From Shuttleworthia sp045545575 (lineage in GTDB: Bacteria > Bacillota > Clostridia > Lachnospirales > Lachnospiraceae), in NCBI GenBank assembly GCA_045545575.1, contig JAZQBE010000107.1, positions 1-20,316 of the forward strand: a stretch of DNA of 20,316 bases, given 5' to 3'. A model generated the notes under the pieces. The model searched no databases, was not told the origin of the DNA, and saw only the letters and a program-made list of their open reading frames with translations. Each line of letters starts with the position of its first letter. The stretch's first letter is position 1. Of the stretch, positions 5,660 to 12,509 are shown in pieces. Position numbers and translations under genes: made by a program.

Positions 5660-8359
5660 TTATTCTTCAGAGGAAGGGGTGTCCGTCTGCGGCGTCGTAT
5701 CGCCGTCGCCGCCATTCTGCGCCGCCTGCTCTTCTTCCTGGCGCCGACGTTCTTCTTCTTCCTTCTTCCGCGCTTCTTCCTGCTCATCCATGTACTTTTC
5801 GAGGTTCGCCTTCCACTCCGCCAGCGTCTCGGCGTTGTGCGCGGTGCAGGTGCGGTGGATCGTGCCCTCGGGAATGCCGATCGACGCGTCGGAGCCGGCA
5901 TTGCCGCCGACGACAAAGACGCCGGTGCGCACCGCGTCCGGCGGACAGTATTCCGTCGCCAGCGCGTTCGTGCTGGTATCCAGGGTCAGCAGGACGTGCT
6001 TTTCACAGCGGTCCTTCGGCACCGTGCCCTCGGCAAAATATTCCGTGTAAACCCGGCTTCCGCGCGGATCCGCCGCGCAGACGGCCTCGCCGTTGACGCC
6101 GACAGCCGGAAGCCGTCCGGAGATCTTGCAGACCGAAGCCTGCACGATGCCCTGGGGCTTTTCGAAGTCGCGGTATTCCCGGCCTTCGTGCAGCCGGCTC
6201 ATCACGGCGCGCCAGATGTTCTGCGTGTAGTTCAGGTTGGACTGGGGGGAGTTGTCGTCATAGCCGCCCCAGATGCCGCAGGTGTAATACGGACTGAAAC
6301 CGACAAAAACCGTGTCGCGTTCGCTGTTCGTCGTACCGGACTTGCCCGCGATGGCCATGCCGTTGAACCGGGCACGCGTCGCGCTGCCTCGGGTGATGAC
6401 TTCTTTCATCGCGTCGATCAGAAGCCACGCCGTCGTGGGCTTGATCACCTCCCGGCTGACATCCTGTGTCGTGTCAAGAATCACATTTCCTTCGGAATCG
6501 ACGACCTGCGTGTAGTAGACCGGATCCCGGTACTGGCCCTGGTTCGCGATCGCCGCGTAGGCCGCGGTCAGCTCGACGTTCTTCACGCCGTAGGTAATGC
6601 CGCCGATGGCCAGCGCCTGGTTGTTGTCGTCGCTTGTCAGCGTGGAAATGCCGAATTTCTGCACGTATTCGTAGCCGAGACCGGTACCGATCTCCGTCAG
6701 CGCCTTGACCGCCACCACGTTGATGGAGTCGACGATCGCGTCGCGGTAGGTCATGTAGCCGCGGTTCTTGTTGTCGAAGTTCCGCAGCGGCGTGCCGTTG
6801 GCGTAATTGTAGGGCTCGTCGTTCTGCGTATCCGCGAGCGTCTTTCCGGCCGCGTCGAGGGCCGGCGCGTAGCAGGCCAGGATCTTAAAGGTCGATCCCG
6901 GCTGCCGGGTCGTATCCGTCGCGCGGTTTAAGGTGCGGCTTCCGCTCTTCTCGCCGCGGCCGCCGACCTGCGCCAGGATCCGGCCGGAATACTGGTCGAT
7001 AATCGTCAGCGCCACCTGGGGCTGCAGCGTGTACGTCACGGATTCGCCGGCTTCGGTCACGGTCCCGTCCTCGCCGACGACGATGGCCTTGTAGGATTCA
7101 TACGCGGCCTGCGCCTCTTCGATCGTGCGGAAGTTGATCGTCGCGTTCGGCGTGATGAAGGTGCGGATAAAGCCGAGCATGCTCTGCTCGCTGTAGTTGT
7201 CCACCGTGCCGTCCGGCCGGTTCACCGACAGGCGGAACGAAATGGAGTACTGCGGATTGCCCACATAGTTGGCCGGGTTGTTCACTTCCTCGTCGGCGAT
7301 GTACTGGATCAACGGATCCTGTGTTCCGTAGATGTCGAGACCGCCGGTATACAGAAGCTTCGTGGCCGACGCCTGGGTCATGCCGTTCTTTTCGATCAGG
7401 TCAGAAATGACCTGGTCGATCAGCGCGTCCACGAAATAGGAGGTGTGCTCATTGGCTAAGATCACCTCGCTGTTGGTCTGGGCGATCCGCTCAAACACGT
7501 TGTCGGCCATGGCCTCGTCAAACTCGGCCTGGGTAATGTATTCGAGCTCCAGCATCTTCTTCAAGACGCGCTCCCGCCGTCCGGCGCTTAAGTCCGGATG
7601 GGTAATCGGGTTCCATTTGTAGGGATTCTGGGTGATGCCGGCAATGACGGCGCACTCCGAAAGGGTAAGATCCCAGACGTCCTTGTTGAAGTACCGGTTG
7701 GAAGCGGCCTCCACACCAAGGGTATTCTGTCCGAGGTTGATTGTGTTCAGATAATTTTCGAGAATGATATCCTTCGCGTCCTCGCCAAGCGACTTCTCGA
7801 GCTGCAGCGCGAGCACCTGCTCCTGCAGCTTGCGGTTGACGCGCTCCGCCAGGGTGGACTCTTCCGTCCAGTCCGTGAAGTAGTTGTTTTTCAAGAGCTG
7901 CTGCGTAATGGTCGACGCGCCCTGGGTGCTGCCGTCGAGGATGTAATATACGCCGGCGCGGATGATGCCCCGGGGGTCGATGCCGTGATGGGTATAGAAC
8001 CGCTCGTCCTCGATGGCCACGAAGGCGTGCTGCAGATCCTCGGGCACCATGTCGAGCGTCACGTATTCCCGGTTCGCGCCCGAAGCGGCGAGCTTCTCGA
8101 TATCATTTCCCCAGGCATCGTACACCGTCGTCAGAAAGCCGGTCGGCTTGATGTTGATGTCCGCCACGTCCGGCACCTTCGCGTACTGCTCCTTGACGTA
8201 GTCGAGCACCGTCTTCCCGGCAAAGCCCACCAGCGCGATCGCGCAGAACAGAATGGTCCACGTGAACACCAGGAGAAATTTGTTCCCGGTGCGCTTTCTT
8301 CGTGCCGTCAGCTGCTTCAGCTGTTTGATGGTATTGCGTTTTCCGAAATTAAGATTCAT
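5660..8359 (-). CDS. class A penicillin-binding protein (PBP1A-type transglycosylase/transpeptidase)
   Basis: An 899-residue bifunctional peptidoglycan synthase from ATG 8359; an upstream in-frame extension of 20 residues has no ribosome site and is rejected. Layout: basic cytoplasmic tail (1-26), one membrane helix (about 28-48), GT51 glycosyltransferase with E117 in EDERFYTHHG and GASTITQQLLKN at 147-158, then the transpeptidase with STFK (S489, K492), SIN (S545, N547) and KSGT at 673-676. The C-terminal tail (about 860-899) is a low-complexity E/R/K/Q-rich stretch then Gly/Asp/Thr-rich, probably a disordered extracellular tail. It polymerises and cross-links peptidoglycan outside the membrane. 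It is the first gene of the six-gene unit. The ribosome site (GGGGGA) is preceded by a GC hairpin that may limit initiation. Confidence 0.95.
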   Translation of the reverse strand: MNLNFGKRNTIKQLKQLTARRKRTGNKFLLVFTWTILFCAIALVGFAGKTVLDYVKEQYAKVPDVADINIKPTGFLTTVYDAWGNDIEKLAASGANREYVTLDMVPEDLQHAFVAIEDERFYTHHGIDPRGIIRAGVYYILDGSTQGASTITQQLLKNNYFTDWTEESTLAERVNRKLQEQVLALQLEKSLGEDAKDIILENYLNTINLGQNTLGVEAASNRYFNKDVWDLTLSECAVIAGITQNPYKWNPITHPDLSAGRRERVLKKMLELEYITQAEFDEAMADNVFERIAQTNSEVILANEHTSYFVDALIDQVISDLIEKNGMTQASATKLLYTGGLDIYGTQDPLIQYIADEEVNNPANYVGNPQYSISFRLSVNRPDGTVDNYSEQSMLGFIRTFITPNATINFRTIEEAQAAYESYKAIVVGEDGTVTEAGESVTYTLQPQVALTIIDQYSGRILAQVGGRGEKSGSRTLNRATDTTRQPGSTFKILACYAPALDAAGKTLADTQNDEPYNYANGTPLRNFDNKNRGYMTYRDAIVDSINVVAVKALTEIGTGLGYEYVQKFGISTLTSDDNNQALAIGGITYGVKNVELTAAYAAIANQGQYRDPVYYTQVVDSEGNVILDTTQDVSREVIKPTTAWLLIDAMKEVITRGSATRARFNGMAIAGKSGTTNSERDTVFVGFSPYYTCGIWGGYDDNSPQSNLNYTQNIWRAVMSRLHEGREYRDFEKPQGIVQASVCKISGRLPAVGVNGEAVCAADPRGSRVYTEYFAEGTVPKDRCEKHVLLTLDTSTNALATEYCPPDAVRTGVFVVGGNAGSDASIGIPEGTIHRTCTAHNAETLAEWKANLEKYMDEQEEARKKEEEERRRQEEEQAAQNGGDGDTTPQTDTPSSEE

Positions 8360-8370
8360 ACAGGTCCCCC

Positions 8371-8387
8371 GCCGCGAATGGCGCGGC
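8371..8387 (-). promoter_or_regulatory. leader hairpin before PBP ribosome site
   Basis: A perfect 6-bp GC inverted repeat (GCCGCG, 5-nt loop, CGCGGC) sits directly upstream of the GGGGGA ribosome site of the PBP gene. It has no T tract, so it is not a terminator. It could affect translation initiation or mRNA stability; that is inference only. Confidence 0.3.
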
Positions 8388-8427
8388 TCGCAAATAACCT
8401 TTCTGCAATCAGGCAACACTTCCTATT

Positions 8428-8456
8428 ATTTTATCAAAAAAACGCCGCCGGGGCAA
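8428..8456 (-). promoter_or_regulatory. candidate sigma-A promoter for the PBP operon
   Basis: On the minus strand TTGCCC (8451-8456) is followed after 17 nt by TAAAAT (8428-8433), giving a predicted start near 8421 and a leader of about 60 nt. The -35 lies inside the stem of the preceding terminator hairpin, an economical but common arrangement. The -10 matches the consensus at five of six bases, the -35 at four of six, so this is a moderate prediction. Confidence 0.45.
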
Positions 8457-8475
8457 GCAACGCGTGCCCCGGCGG
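8436..8475 (-). terminator. intrinsic terminator (second, distal to tRNA-Gln)
   Basis: A perfect 11-bp stem (CCGCCGGGGCA at minus-strand 5' side, 8465-8475; partner 8445-8455) with a 9-nt loop is followed on the minus strand by CG and seven Ts. This is a strong rho-independent terminator reading leftwards. It backs up the first terminator after tRNA-Gln and insulates the PBP operon from upstream transcription. Confidence 0.85.
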
Positions 8476-8493
8476 TCCATGCCGGTGTCGGTA

Positions 8494-8520
8494 TAAAAAA
8501 AGAGCAGGTCTCCCTGCTCT
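8494..8520 (-). terminator. intrinsic terminator of tRNA-Gln
   Basis: On the minus strand an 8-bp perfect stem (AGAGCAGG / CCTGCTCT) with a 4-nt loop is followed by a run of seven Ts. It begins 7 nt beyond the tRNA 3' end, so it is the terminator of the tRNA transcript. Confidence 0.9.
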
Positions 8521-8526
8521 TCATCG

Positions 8527-8598
8527 CTGGCCCACCAGGACTCGAACCTGGAAATGACGGAGTCAGAGTCCGTTGCCTTACCATTTGGCGATGGGCCA
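8527..8598 (-). tRNA. tRNA-Gln (anticodon CUG)
   Basis: A complete 72-nt cloverleaf on the minus strand. The acceptor stem is TGGCCCA paired with TGGGCCA, the D arm is GCC...GGC, the anticodon arm is ACGGA-CTCTGAC-TCCGT giving anticodon CTG (reads CAG), the variable loop is CATTT, and the T arm is CCAGG-TTCGAGT-CCTGG. The discriminator is G. The 3' CCA is not encoded (the next bases are CGA), so it must be added after transcription. The gene has its own promoter and terminator. Confidence 0.95.
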
Positions 8599-8627
8599 AT
8601 TTGCTGTCGTTTGCGTCAGCGAAAAAT

Positions 8628-8656
8628 ATAGTATCGGATTTCCCGCCGAATGTCAA
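8628..8656 (-). promoter_or_regulatory. sigma-A promoter of tRNA-Gln
   Basis: A consensus TTGACA (-35, 8651-8656) and TACTAT (-10, 8628-8633) are separated by exactly 17 nt on the minus strand. The predicted start is near 8621, about 23 nt before the mature tRNA 5' end. The -35 lies 10 nt past the stop codon of the YigZ-family gene, so the tRNA can be transcribed independently of it. Confidence 0.9.
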
Positions 8657-8666
8657 GAGGGAGCAT

Positions 8667-9296
8667 TTATTTTTTTTCTATTTTTTCAATATAGGTGCAT
8701 TCCTCTTCCCAGTGCAGGCGTGCCCGGCCGAGCGTGCCGTTCGCCAGGTCCTTTGCAAGCGCCTCTGTCCGGCCGGCGGGAATCAACGCGGCGATCTGCA
8801 CGCGGGCGCCGAATTCGGCGTCCCAGGAAGAAAGCCCTGCGGCGCGCAGGGCTTTTTCCGCCGCTGCAAGATCGCCGTATTCCACGTCGAGGGTCAGGCG
8901 GCGTCCCGGGCACAGCCGTCCGAGGGCGGCATCGGCCAGCGCCGCTTCCGCCGCGCCGCGGTAGGCTCGGGTCAGGCCGCCGGTTCCCAGAAGGACCCCG
9001 CCGAAATAGCGGACAACGACGATCAGCGCATCGGTCAGCTCTGCCTTCTGCAGCACGTCCAGAATCGGCCGTCCGGCCGTCTGCGACGGCTCGCCGTCAT
9101 CCGAGCAGCGGGACAGCTCGCCCCGTTCGCCGAGAATGAAGGCGCTGCAGCAGTGCCGGGCGTCCCAGTGTTCCTTCCGGAGCGCGGCGATGGCCGCAGC
9201 GGCCTCCTCTTCGCTTCTGACAGGCATCGCAAAACCGAGAAACCGCGATTTCTTTTCGATCAGCTCCCCGCTGCCGGGGCTCGTCAAGACATTCAT
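8667..9296 (-). CDS. YigZ/IMPACT (UPF0029) family protein
   Basis: A 209-residue cytoplasmic protein of the YigZ family. The N-terminal Impact/UPF0029 domain (about 14-120) carries the family signature CSDDGEPSQTAGRPIL at 64-79 and RYFGGVLLGTGGL at 96-108; residues about 130-195 match the C-terminal DUF1949 ferredoxin-like domain. Length fits the family (about 200-215). The biochemical role in bacteria is not settled; the eukaryotic relative IMPACT modulates Gcn2 signalling. Its ATG overlaps the TGA of the glutamine synthetase gene by 4 nt (ATGA), so the two are translationally coupled. No clear terminator follows it. Confidence 0.92.
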   Translation of the reverse strand: MNVLTSPGSGELIEKKSRFLGFAMPVRSEEEAAAAIAALRKEHWDARHCCSAFILGERGELSRCSDDGEPSQTAGRPILDVLQKAELTDALIVVVRYFGGVLLGTGGLTRAYRGAAEAALADAALGRLCPGRRLTLDVEYGDLAAAEKALRAAGLSSWDAEFGARVQIAALIPAGRTEALAKDLANGTLGRARLHWEEECTYIEKIEKK

Positions 9297-11413
9297 ACTT
9301 CGAAAATCAGGTCGCCGTAGGACGGCATCGGCCAGTAATCCTTATCCACCATCATTTCCAGTTCGTCCACCGGGTAGCGCAGGTTGCCCATGCAGGCCGT
9401 CACGGTATCGTGATAGAAATGCGCCCGCGTAATGGTGTCCCCGATCTGCTCGCCTTCGGCGATCGCTTCGCGGAGCGCCGCGAGGCCGTCGCTGGCAGCC
9501 TTCACTCGCCTGGAAACCTCGCGCAGCAGGTCCTCCTCCACCGTGGTGTCCGCCGCCGGGCAGGCCTGGCGGATCGCGTTGATGGACGCGGCGAGGGAGC
9601 CCTCGTAGCGGATCACGGACGGCAGGATGGACTTGCCAGCCATGTCGATCATCACCTTGGCTTCGATGTTGATCTCCTTCGCGTACTGCTCGTACTCGAT
9701 CATCGCCCGGCTCATCAGCTCCGCGCGCGTAAAGACGCCGAAACGCTCGAACATGGAGACGGTCTGCTCCGTCGTCAGCGCCGGGATCGCGTCCACCAGG
9801 GAGCGGATGTTCGGCAGGCCGCGGCGGGCCGCTTCCTCCACCCAGGCGTCGGAATAGCCGTTGCCGTTGAAGACGATGCGCTGGTGCTCCGTCATCAGCT
9901 CCTTGATGCGGCTGTGGATCGCCTCGGCCTTGTCGTCGGCGGCCTCGATGATGTCACAGGCGTCCGCGAAGGCTTCCGCCACGATGGTATTTAAGACCGT
10001 GTTCGGCTCGCCGATGGAGTCCTGCGCGCCGCACATGCGGAATTCGAACTTGTTTCCGGTAAAGGCAAAGGGCGACGTACGGTTGCGGTCCGTGGCGTCC
10101 TTCAGAAAATCCGGAAGCGTCTTCACGCCGGTGATCAGCATTTCACCGCCGATGCTGTGGGTGGCGCTGCCGGTGCGGATCAGCTGGTGCATCACGTCCT
10201 CGAGCTGCTTGCCGAGGAAGACCGACACGATCGCCGGCGGCGCTTCGTTGGCGCCCAAACGGTGATCGTTGCCGATGTCCGCCGCGGATTCGCGCAGGAT
10301 GTCGGCATGACGGTCCACCGCCGAAAGGATGCAGGCTAAGACCAGCAGGAACTGGATGTTCTCGTGCGGGGTCTTGCCGGGATCGAGCAGGTTGATGCCG
10401 TCGTCCGTCGTCAGGGACCAGTTGTCATGCTTTCCGGATCCGTTCACGCCGGCAAAGGGCTTTTCGTGCAGCAGGCAATGAAGGCCGTGACGGCTTGCCA
10501 CCTTTTTTAACGTTTCCATGATCAGCTGGTTGTGATCGACGGCGACGTTGCATTCGGCATAGATCGGGGCGATCTCGTGCTGCGCCGGCGCCACCTCGTT
10601 GTGCTGCGTCTTCGCGGGCACGCCCAGTTTCCACAGCTCCACGTTCACATCCTTCATGTACGCGCCGATGCGTTCGCGGATGGAGCCGTAGTAATGATCG
10701 GACATCTCCTGCCCCTTCGGGGGCATCGTGCCGAACAGCGTGCGGCCAGCGTAGATCAGATCCTTGCGCTGCAGATACTTGTCCCGGTCGACGATGAAAT
10801 ACTCCTGCTCGGCGCCGACCGACGGCGTGACGCGGCGCGACGTGGTGTTGCCGAACAGCCGCAGCAGGCGCAGCGCCTGCTCGTTCAAGGCTTCCATGGA
10901 GCGCAGCAGCGGCGTTTTCTGGTCGAGGGCTTCGCCGGTGAAGGAACAGAAGGCCGTGGGGATGCACAGAGTCGCCCCGGCGGCGTCCTTGCGGACAAAG
11001 GCCGGCGACGTGCAGTCCCAGGCCGTGTAGCCGCGGGCCTCAAAGGTGGCGCGCAGACCGCCGGACGGGAACGAGGACGCGTCCGATTCGCCCTTGATCA
11101 GTTCCTTGCCGGAGAAGGACATCAGCACCTTTCCGGAGGGCTGGGGCGCCGTGATAAAGGAATCGTGCTTCTCCGCCGTCACACCCGTCAGCGGCTGGAA
11201 CCAGTGCGTGAAATGCGTCGCGCCCTTTTCGATCGCCCATTCCTTCATTTCGTGCGCGATGACGTCCGCGGTCTCAAGGTCGAGCTCCTTGCCCTCCTGG
11301 ATCGTTTCCTTCAGTTTCTGATAGGTCTTGCGCGGAAGCCGCGCCCGCATGGTATCGTCGTTAAACACGTTTTCGCCGAAAATCTCCGACACGTTGATCC
11401 GGTTCTCTTCCAT
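9293..11413 (-). CDS. glnN: type III glutamine synthetase (GSIII)
   Basis: A 706-residue glutamine synthetase making glutamine from glutamate, ammonia and ATP in the cytoplasm. Type III enzymes (Bacteroidetes, Clostridia, cyanobacteria) are about 700 residues against about 450 for GlnA type I. Seen: the GSIII-specific N-terminal region with SGKELIKGESDASSFPSGGL at 101-120, GAEQEYF at 200-206 with metal-ligand glutamates, HNEVAPAQHE at 271-280, the ATP/ammonia loop GVNGSGKHDNWS at 322-333, and a C-terminal NRTSPFAFTGNKFEFR segment. The ATG at 11411-11413 has an AAGGA at 8-nt spacing; an 84-residue upstream extension runs through the fba terminator and is rejected. No promoter fits between the fba hairpin and this start, so read-through from fba is plausible. 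Confidence 0.95.
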   Translation of the reverse strand: MEENRINVSEIFGENVFNDDTMRARLPRKTYQKLKETIQEGKELDLETADVIAHEMKEWAIEKGATHFTHWFQPLTGVTAEKHDSFITAPQPSGKVLMSFSGKELIKGESDASSFPSGGLRATFEARGYTAWDCTSPAFVRKDAAGATLCIPTAFCSFTGEALDQKTPLLRSMEALNEQALRLLRLFGNTTSRRVTPSVGAEQEYFIVDRDKYLQRKDLIYAGRTLFGTMPPKGQEMSDHYYGSIRERIGAYMKDVNVELWKLGVPAKTQHNEVAPAQHEIAPIYAECNVAVDHNQLIMETLKKVASRHGLHCLLHEKPFAGVNGSGKHDNWSLTTDDGINLLDPGKTPHENIQFLLVLACILSAVDRHADILRESAADIGNDHRLGANEAPPAIVSVFLGKQLEDVMHQLIRTGSATHSIGGEMLITGVKTLPDFLKDATDRNRTSPFAFTGNKFEFRMCGAQDSIGEPNTVLNTIVAEAFADACDIIEAADDKAEAIHSRIKELMTEHQRIVFNGNGYSDAWVEEAARRGLPNIRSLVDAIPALTTEQTVSMFERFGVFTRAELMSRAMIEYEQYAKEINIEAKVMIDMAGKSILPSVIRYEGSLAASINAIRQACPAADTTVEEDLLREVSRRVKAASDGLAALREAIAEGEQIGDTITRAHFYHDTVTACMGNLRYPVDELEMMVDKDYWPMPSYGDLIFEV

Positions 11414-11452
11414 TCCTTTTTCCTTTATCATGCTGCGTTCGTCAAAACAGGA

Positions 11453-11478
11453 AGCGCCCGCAGTTTCGTGCGGGCGCT
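11453..11478 (-). terminator. intercistronic hairpin, weak or leaky terminator after fba
   Basis: A perfect 10-bp stem (AGCGCCCGCA / TGCGGGCGCT, 6-nt loop) lies 22 nt past the fba stop. The downstream tract on the minus strand is TCCTGTTTTG, a poor U run, so it may be a leaky terminator or an mRNA 3'-end stabiliser rather than a full stop. This matters because the glutamine synthetase begins only 40 nt later. Confidence 0.6.
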
Positions 11479-11499
11479 CGAAATCATCGGATGTTGCGC

Positions 11500-12363
11500 T
11501 TAGGCCTTGCCGACAGAGCCGAACAGCTCCATCTTTTCTTTCACGGTCGCCTTGATGGCCTCGAAGCCCGGCGCAAGCAGCTTGCGGGGATCGTATCCCT
11601 TGCCTTCGAGATCCTTGCCGGCCTCGACGTACTTGCGGGTCGCGTCCGCGAAGGACAGCTGGCACTCGGTGTTGACGTTGATCTTCGCAACGCCCAGAGA
11701 GATGGCCTTCTTGATCATGTCGTCCGGGATACCGGTACCGCCGTGCAGAACGAGCGGAAGGTCGCCGGTCTTCTCCTGGATCTTTGCCAGGGTGTCAAAG
11801 CTTAAGCCGGCCCAGTTCGCCGGATATTTGCCGTGGATGTTGCCGATGCCGGCCGCGAGCATGTCGACGCCGAGCTTCGCGACCATATCGCACTCTTCCG
11901 GATCCGCGCATTCGCCGGAGCTGACCACGCCGTCCTCTTCGCCGCCGATGCCGCCGACTTCGCACTCGATGGACAGGCCGAGCTTATGGGAAACCGCGAC
12001 CAGTTCCGTGGCCTTCGCGACGTTCTCTTCAATCGGAAGGGAGGAGCCGTCAAACATAATGGAGGTAAAGCCGGCCTTGATGCACTTGTAGCAGCCGTCG
12101 TAGGTGCCGTGATCCAGGTGCAGGGCAACCGGAACGGTGATGCCCAGGGAATCGTGCATGGCGCGGACCATAGCGGAAACGGTGGCGAAACCGGTCATGT
12201 ACTTGCCGGCGCCTTCGGACACGCCGAGGATGACGGGGCTCTTCAACTCTTCCGCGGTCAGCAGAACGGCCTTCGTCCACTCGAGGTTATTGATGTTGAA
12301 CTGGCCGACGGCATAATGGCCGGCAACAGCTTTCTGAAGCATTTCGGTTGCGGAAACAATCAT
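11500..12363 (-). CDS. fba: class II fructose-1,6-bisphosphate aldolase
   Basis: A 287-residue zinc-dependent class II aldolase that splits fructose-1,6-bisphosphate into dihydroxyacetone phosphate and glyceraldehyde-3-phosphate. Visible: HLDHG at 82-86 (catalytic D84, zinc ligand H85), ECEVG at 133-137, the zinc-ligand H178 in GNIHG, HGGTG at 207-211 with the third zinc histidine, and NVNT at 229-232. Length matches the family. The ATG at 12361-12363 has GGAGG at 6-nt spacing, so an 18-residue upstream extension is rejected. A sequence-perfect promoter lies upstream. A close relative such as tagatose-bisphosphate or ketose-bisphosphate aldolase (GatY/KbaY) cannot be fully excluded, but the sequence reads as glycolytic Fba. 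Confidence 0.92.
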   Translation of the reverse strand: MIVSATEMLQKAVAGHYAVGQFNINNLEWTKAVLLTAEELKSPVILGVSEGAGKYMTGFATVSAMVRAMHDSLGITVPVALHLDHGTYDGCYKCIKAGFTSIMFDGSSLPIEENVAKATELVAVSHKLGLSIECEVGGIGGEEDGVVSSGECADPEECDMVAKLGVDMLAAGIGNIHGKYPANWAGLSFDTLAKIQEKTGDLPLVLHGGTGIPDDMIKKAISLGVAKINVNTECQLSFADATRKYVEAGKDLEGKGYDPRKLLAPGFEAIKATVKEKMELFGSVGKA

Positions 12364-12394
12364 GGTATTCCTCCATTCTATCTGTTCATCCCGT

Positions 12395-12415
12395 GCATCC
12401 CGGACAATGGGATGC
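12395..12415. promoter_or_regulatory. inverted repeat in fba leader
   Basis: A perfect 7-bp inverted repeat GCATCCC-N7-GGGATGC lies about 8-28 nt downstream of the predicted fba transcription start. A third copy of CATCCC follows at 12387-12392. It could be a DNA operator just after the start site or a 5' mRNA hairpin; the sequence alone does not choose. Confidence 0.5.
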
Positions 12416-12428
12416 AATCACGGAAAAG

Positions 12429-12457
12429 ATTATAGCGCATTTTTACGCATTCCTCAA
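12429..12457 (-). promoter_or_regulatory. sigma-A promoter of fba
   Basis: On the minus strand TTGAGG (12452-12457) and a perfect TATAAT (12429-12434) are separated by exactly 17 nt. The predicted start is near 12422 and the leader is about 60 nt. The -35 directly abuts the T tract of the terminator of the upstream lipoprotein gene. Confidence 0.88.
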
Positions 12458-12458
12458 T

Positions 12459-12492
12459 AAAAAACGGGACGGTTTCCGAAGAAACCGCCCCG
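12459..12492 (-). terminator. intrinsic terminator of sugar-binding lipoprotein 1
   Basis: On the minus strand CGGGGCGGTTTC-TTCG-GAAACCGTCCCG forms a 12-bp stem with one G-U pair, capped by a stable UUCG tetraloop and followed by six Ts. It lies 17 nt beyond the stop of the lipoprotein gene. Confidence 0.95.
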
Positions 12493-12509
12493 AAAAGGCA
12501 TTCATTTGA

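Noticed and set aside
8527..8598. tRNA-Gln as an integration site for a prophage or island
   Set aside because: No integrase, no repeat of the tRNA 3' end and only housekeeping genes on both sides.
11441..11450. CGTCAAAACA near the GSIII start, one mismatch from the lipoprotein box
   Set aside because: It is in the opposite orientation to the gene, has no -10 at the 16-bp spacing and lies within the weak terminator tail; probably chance.
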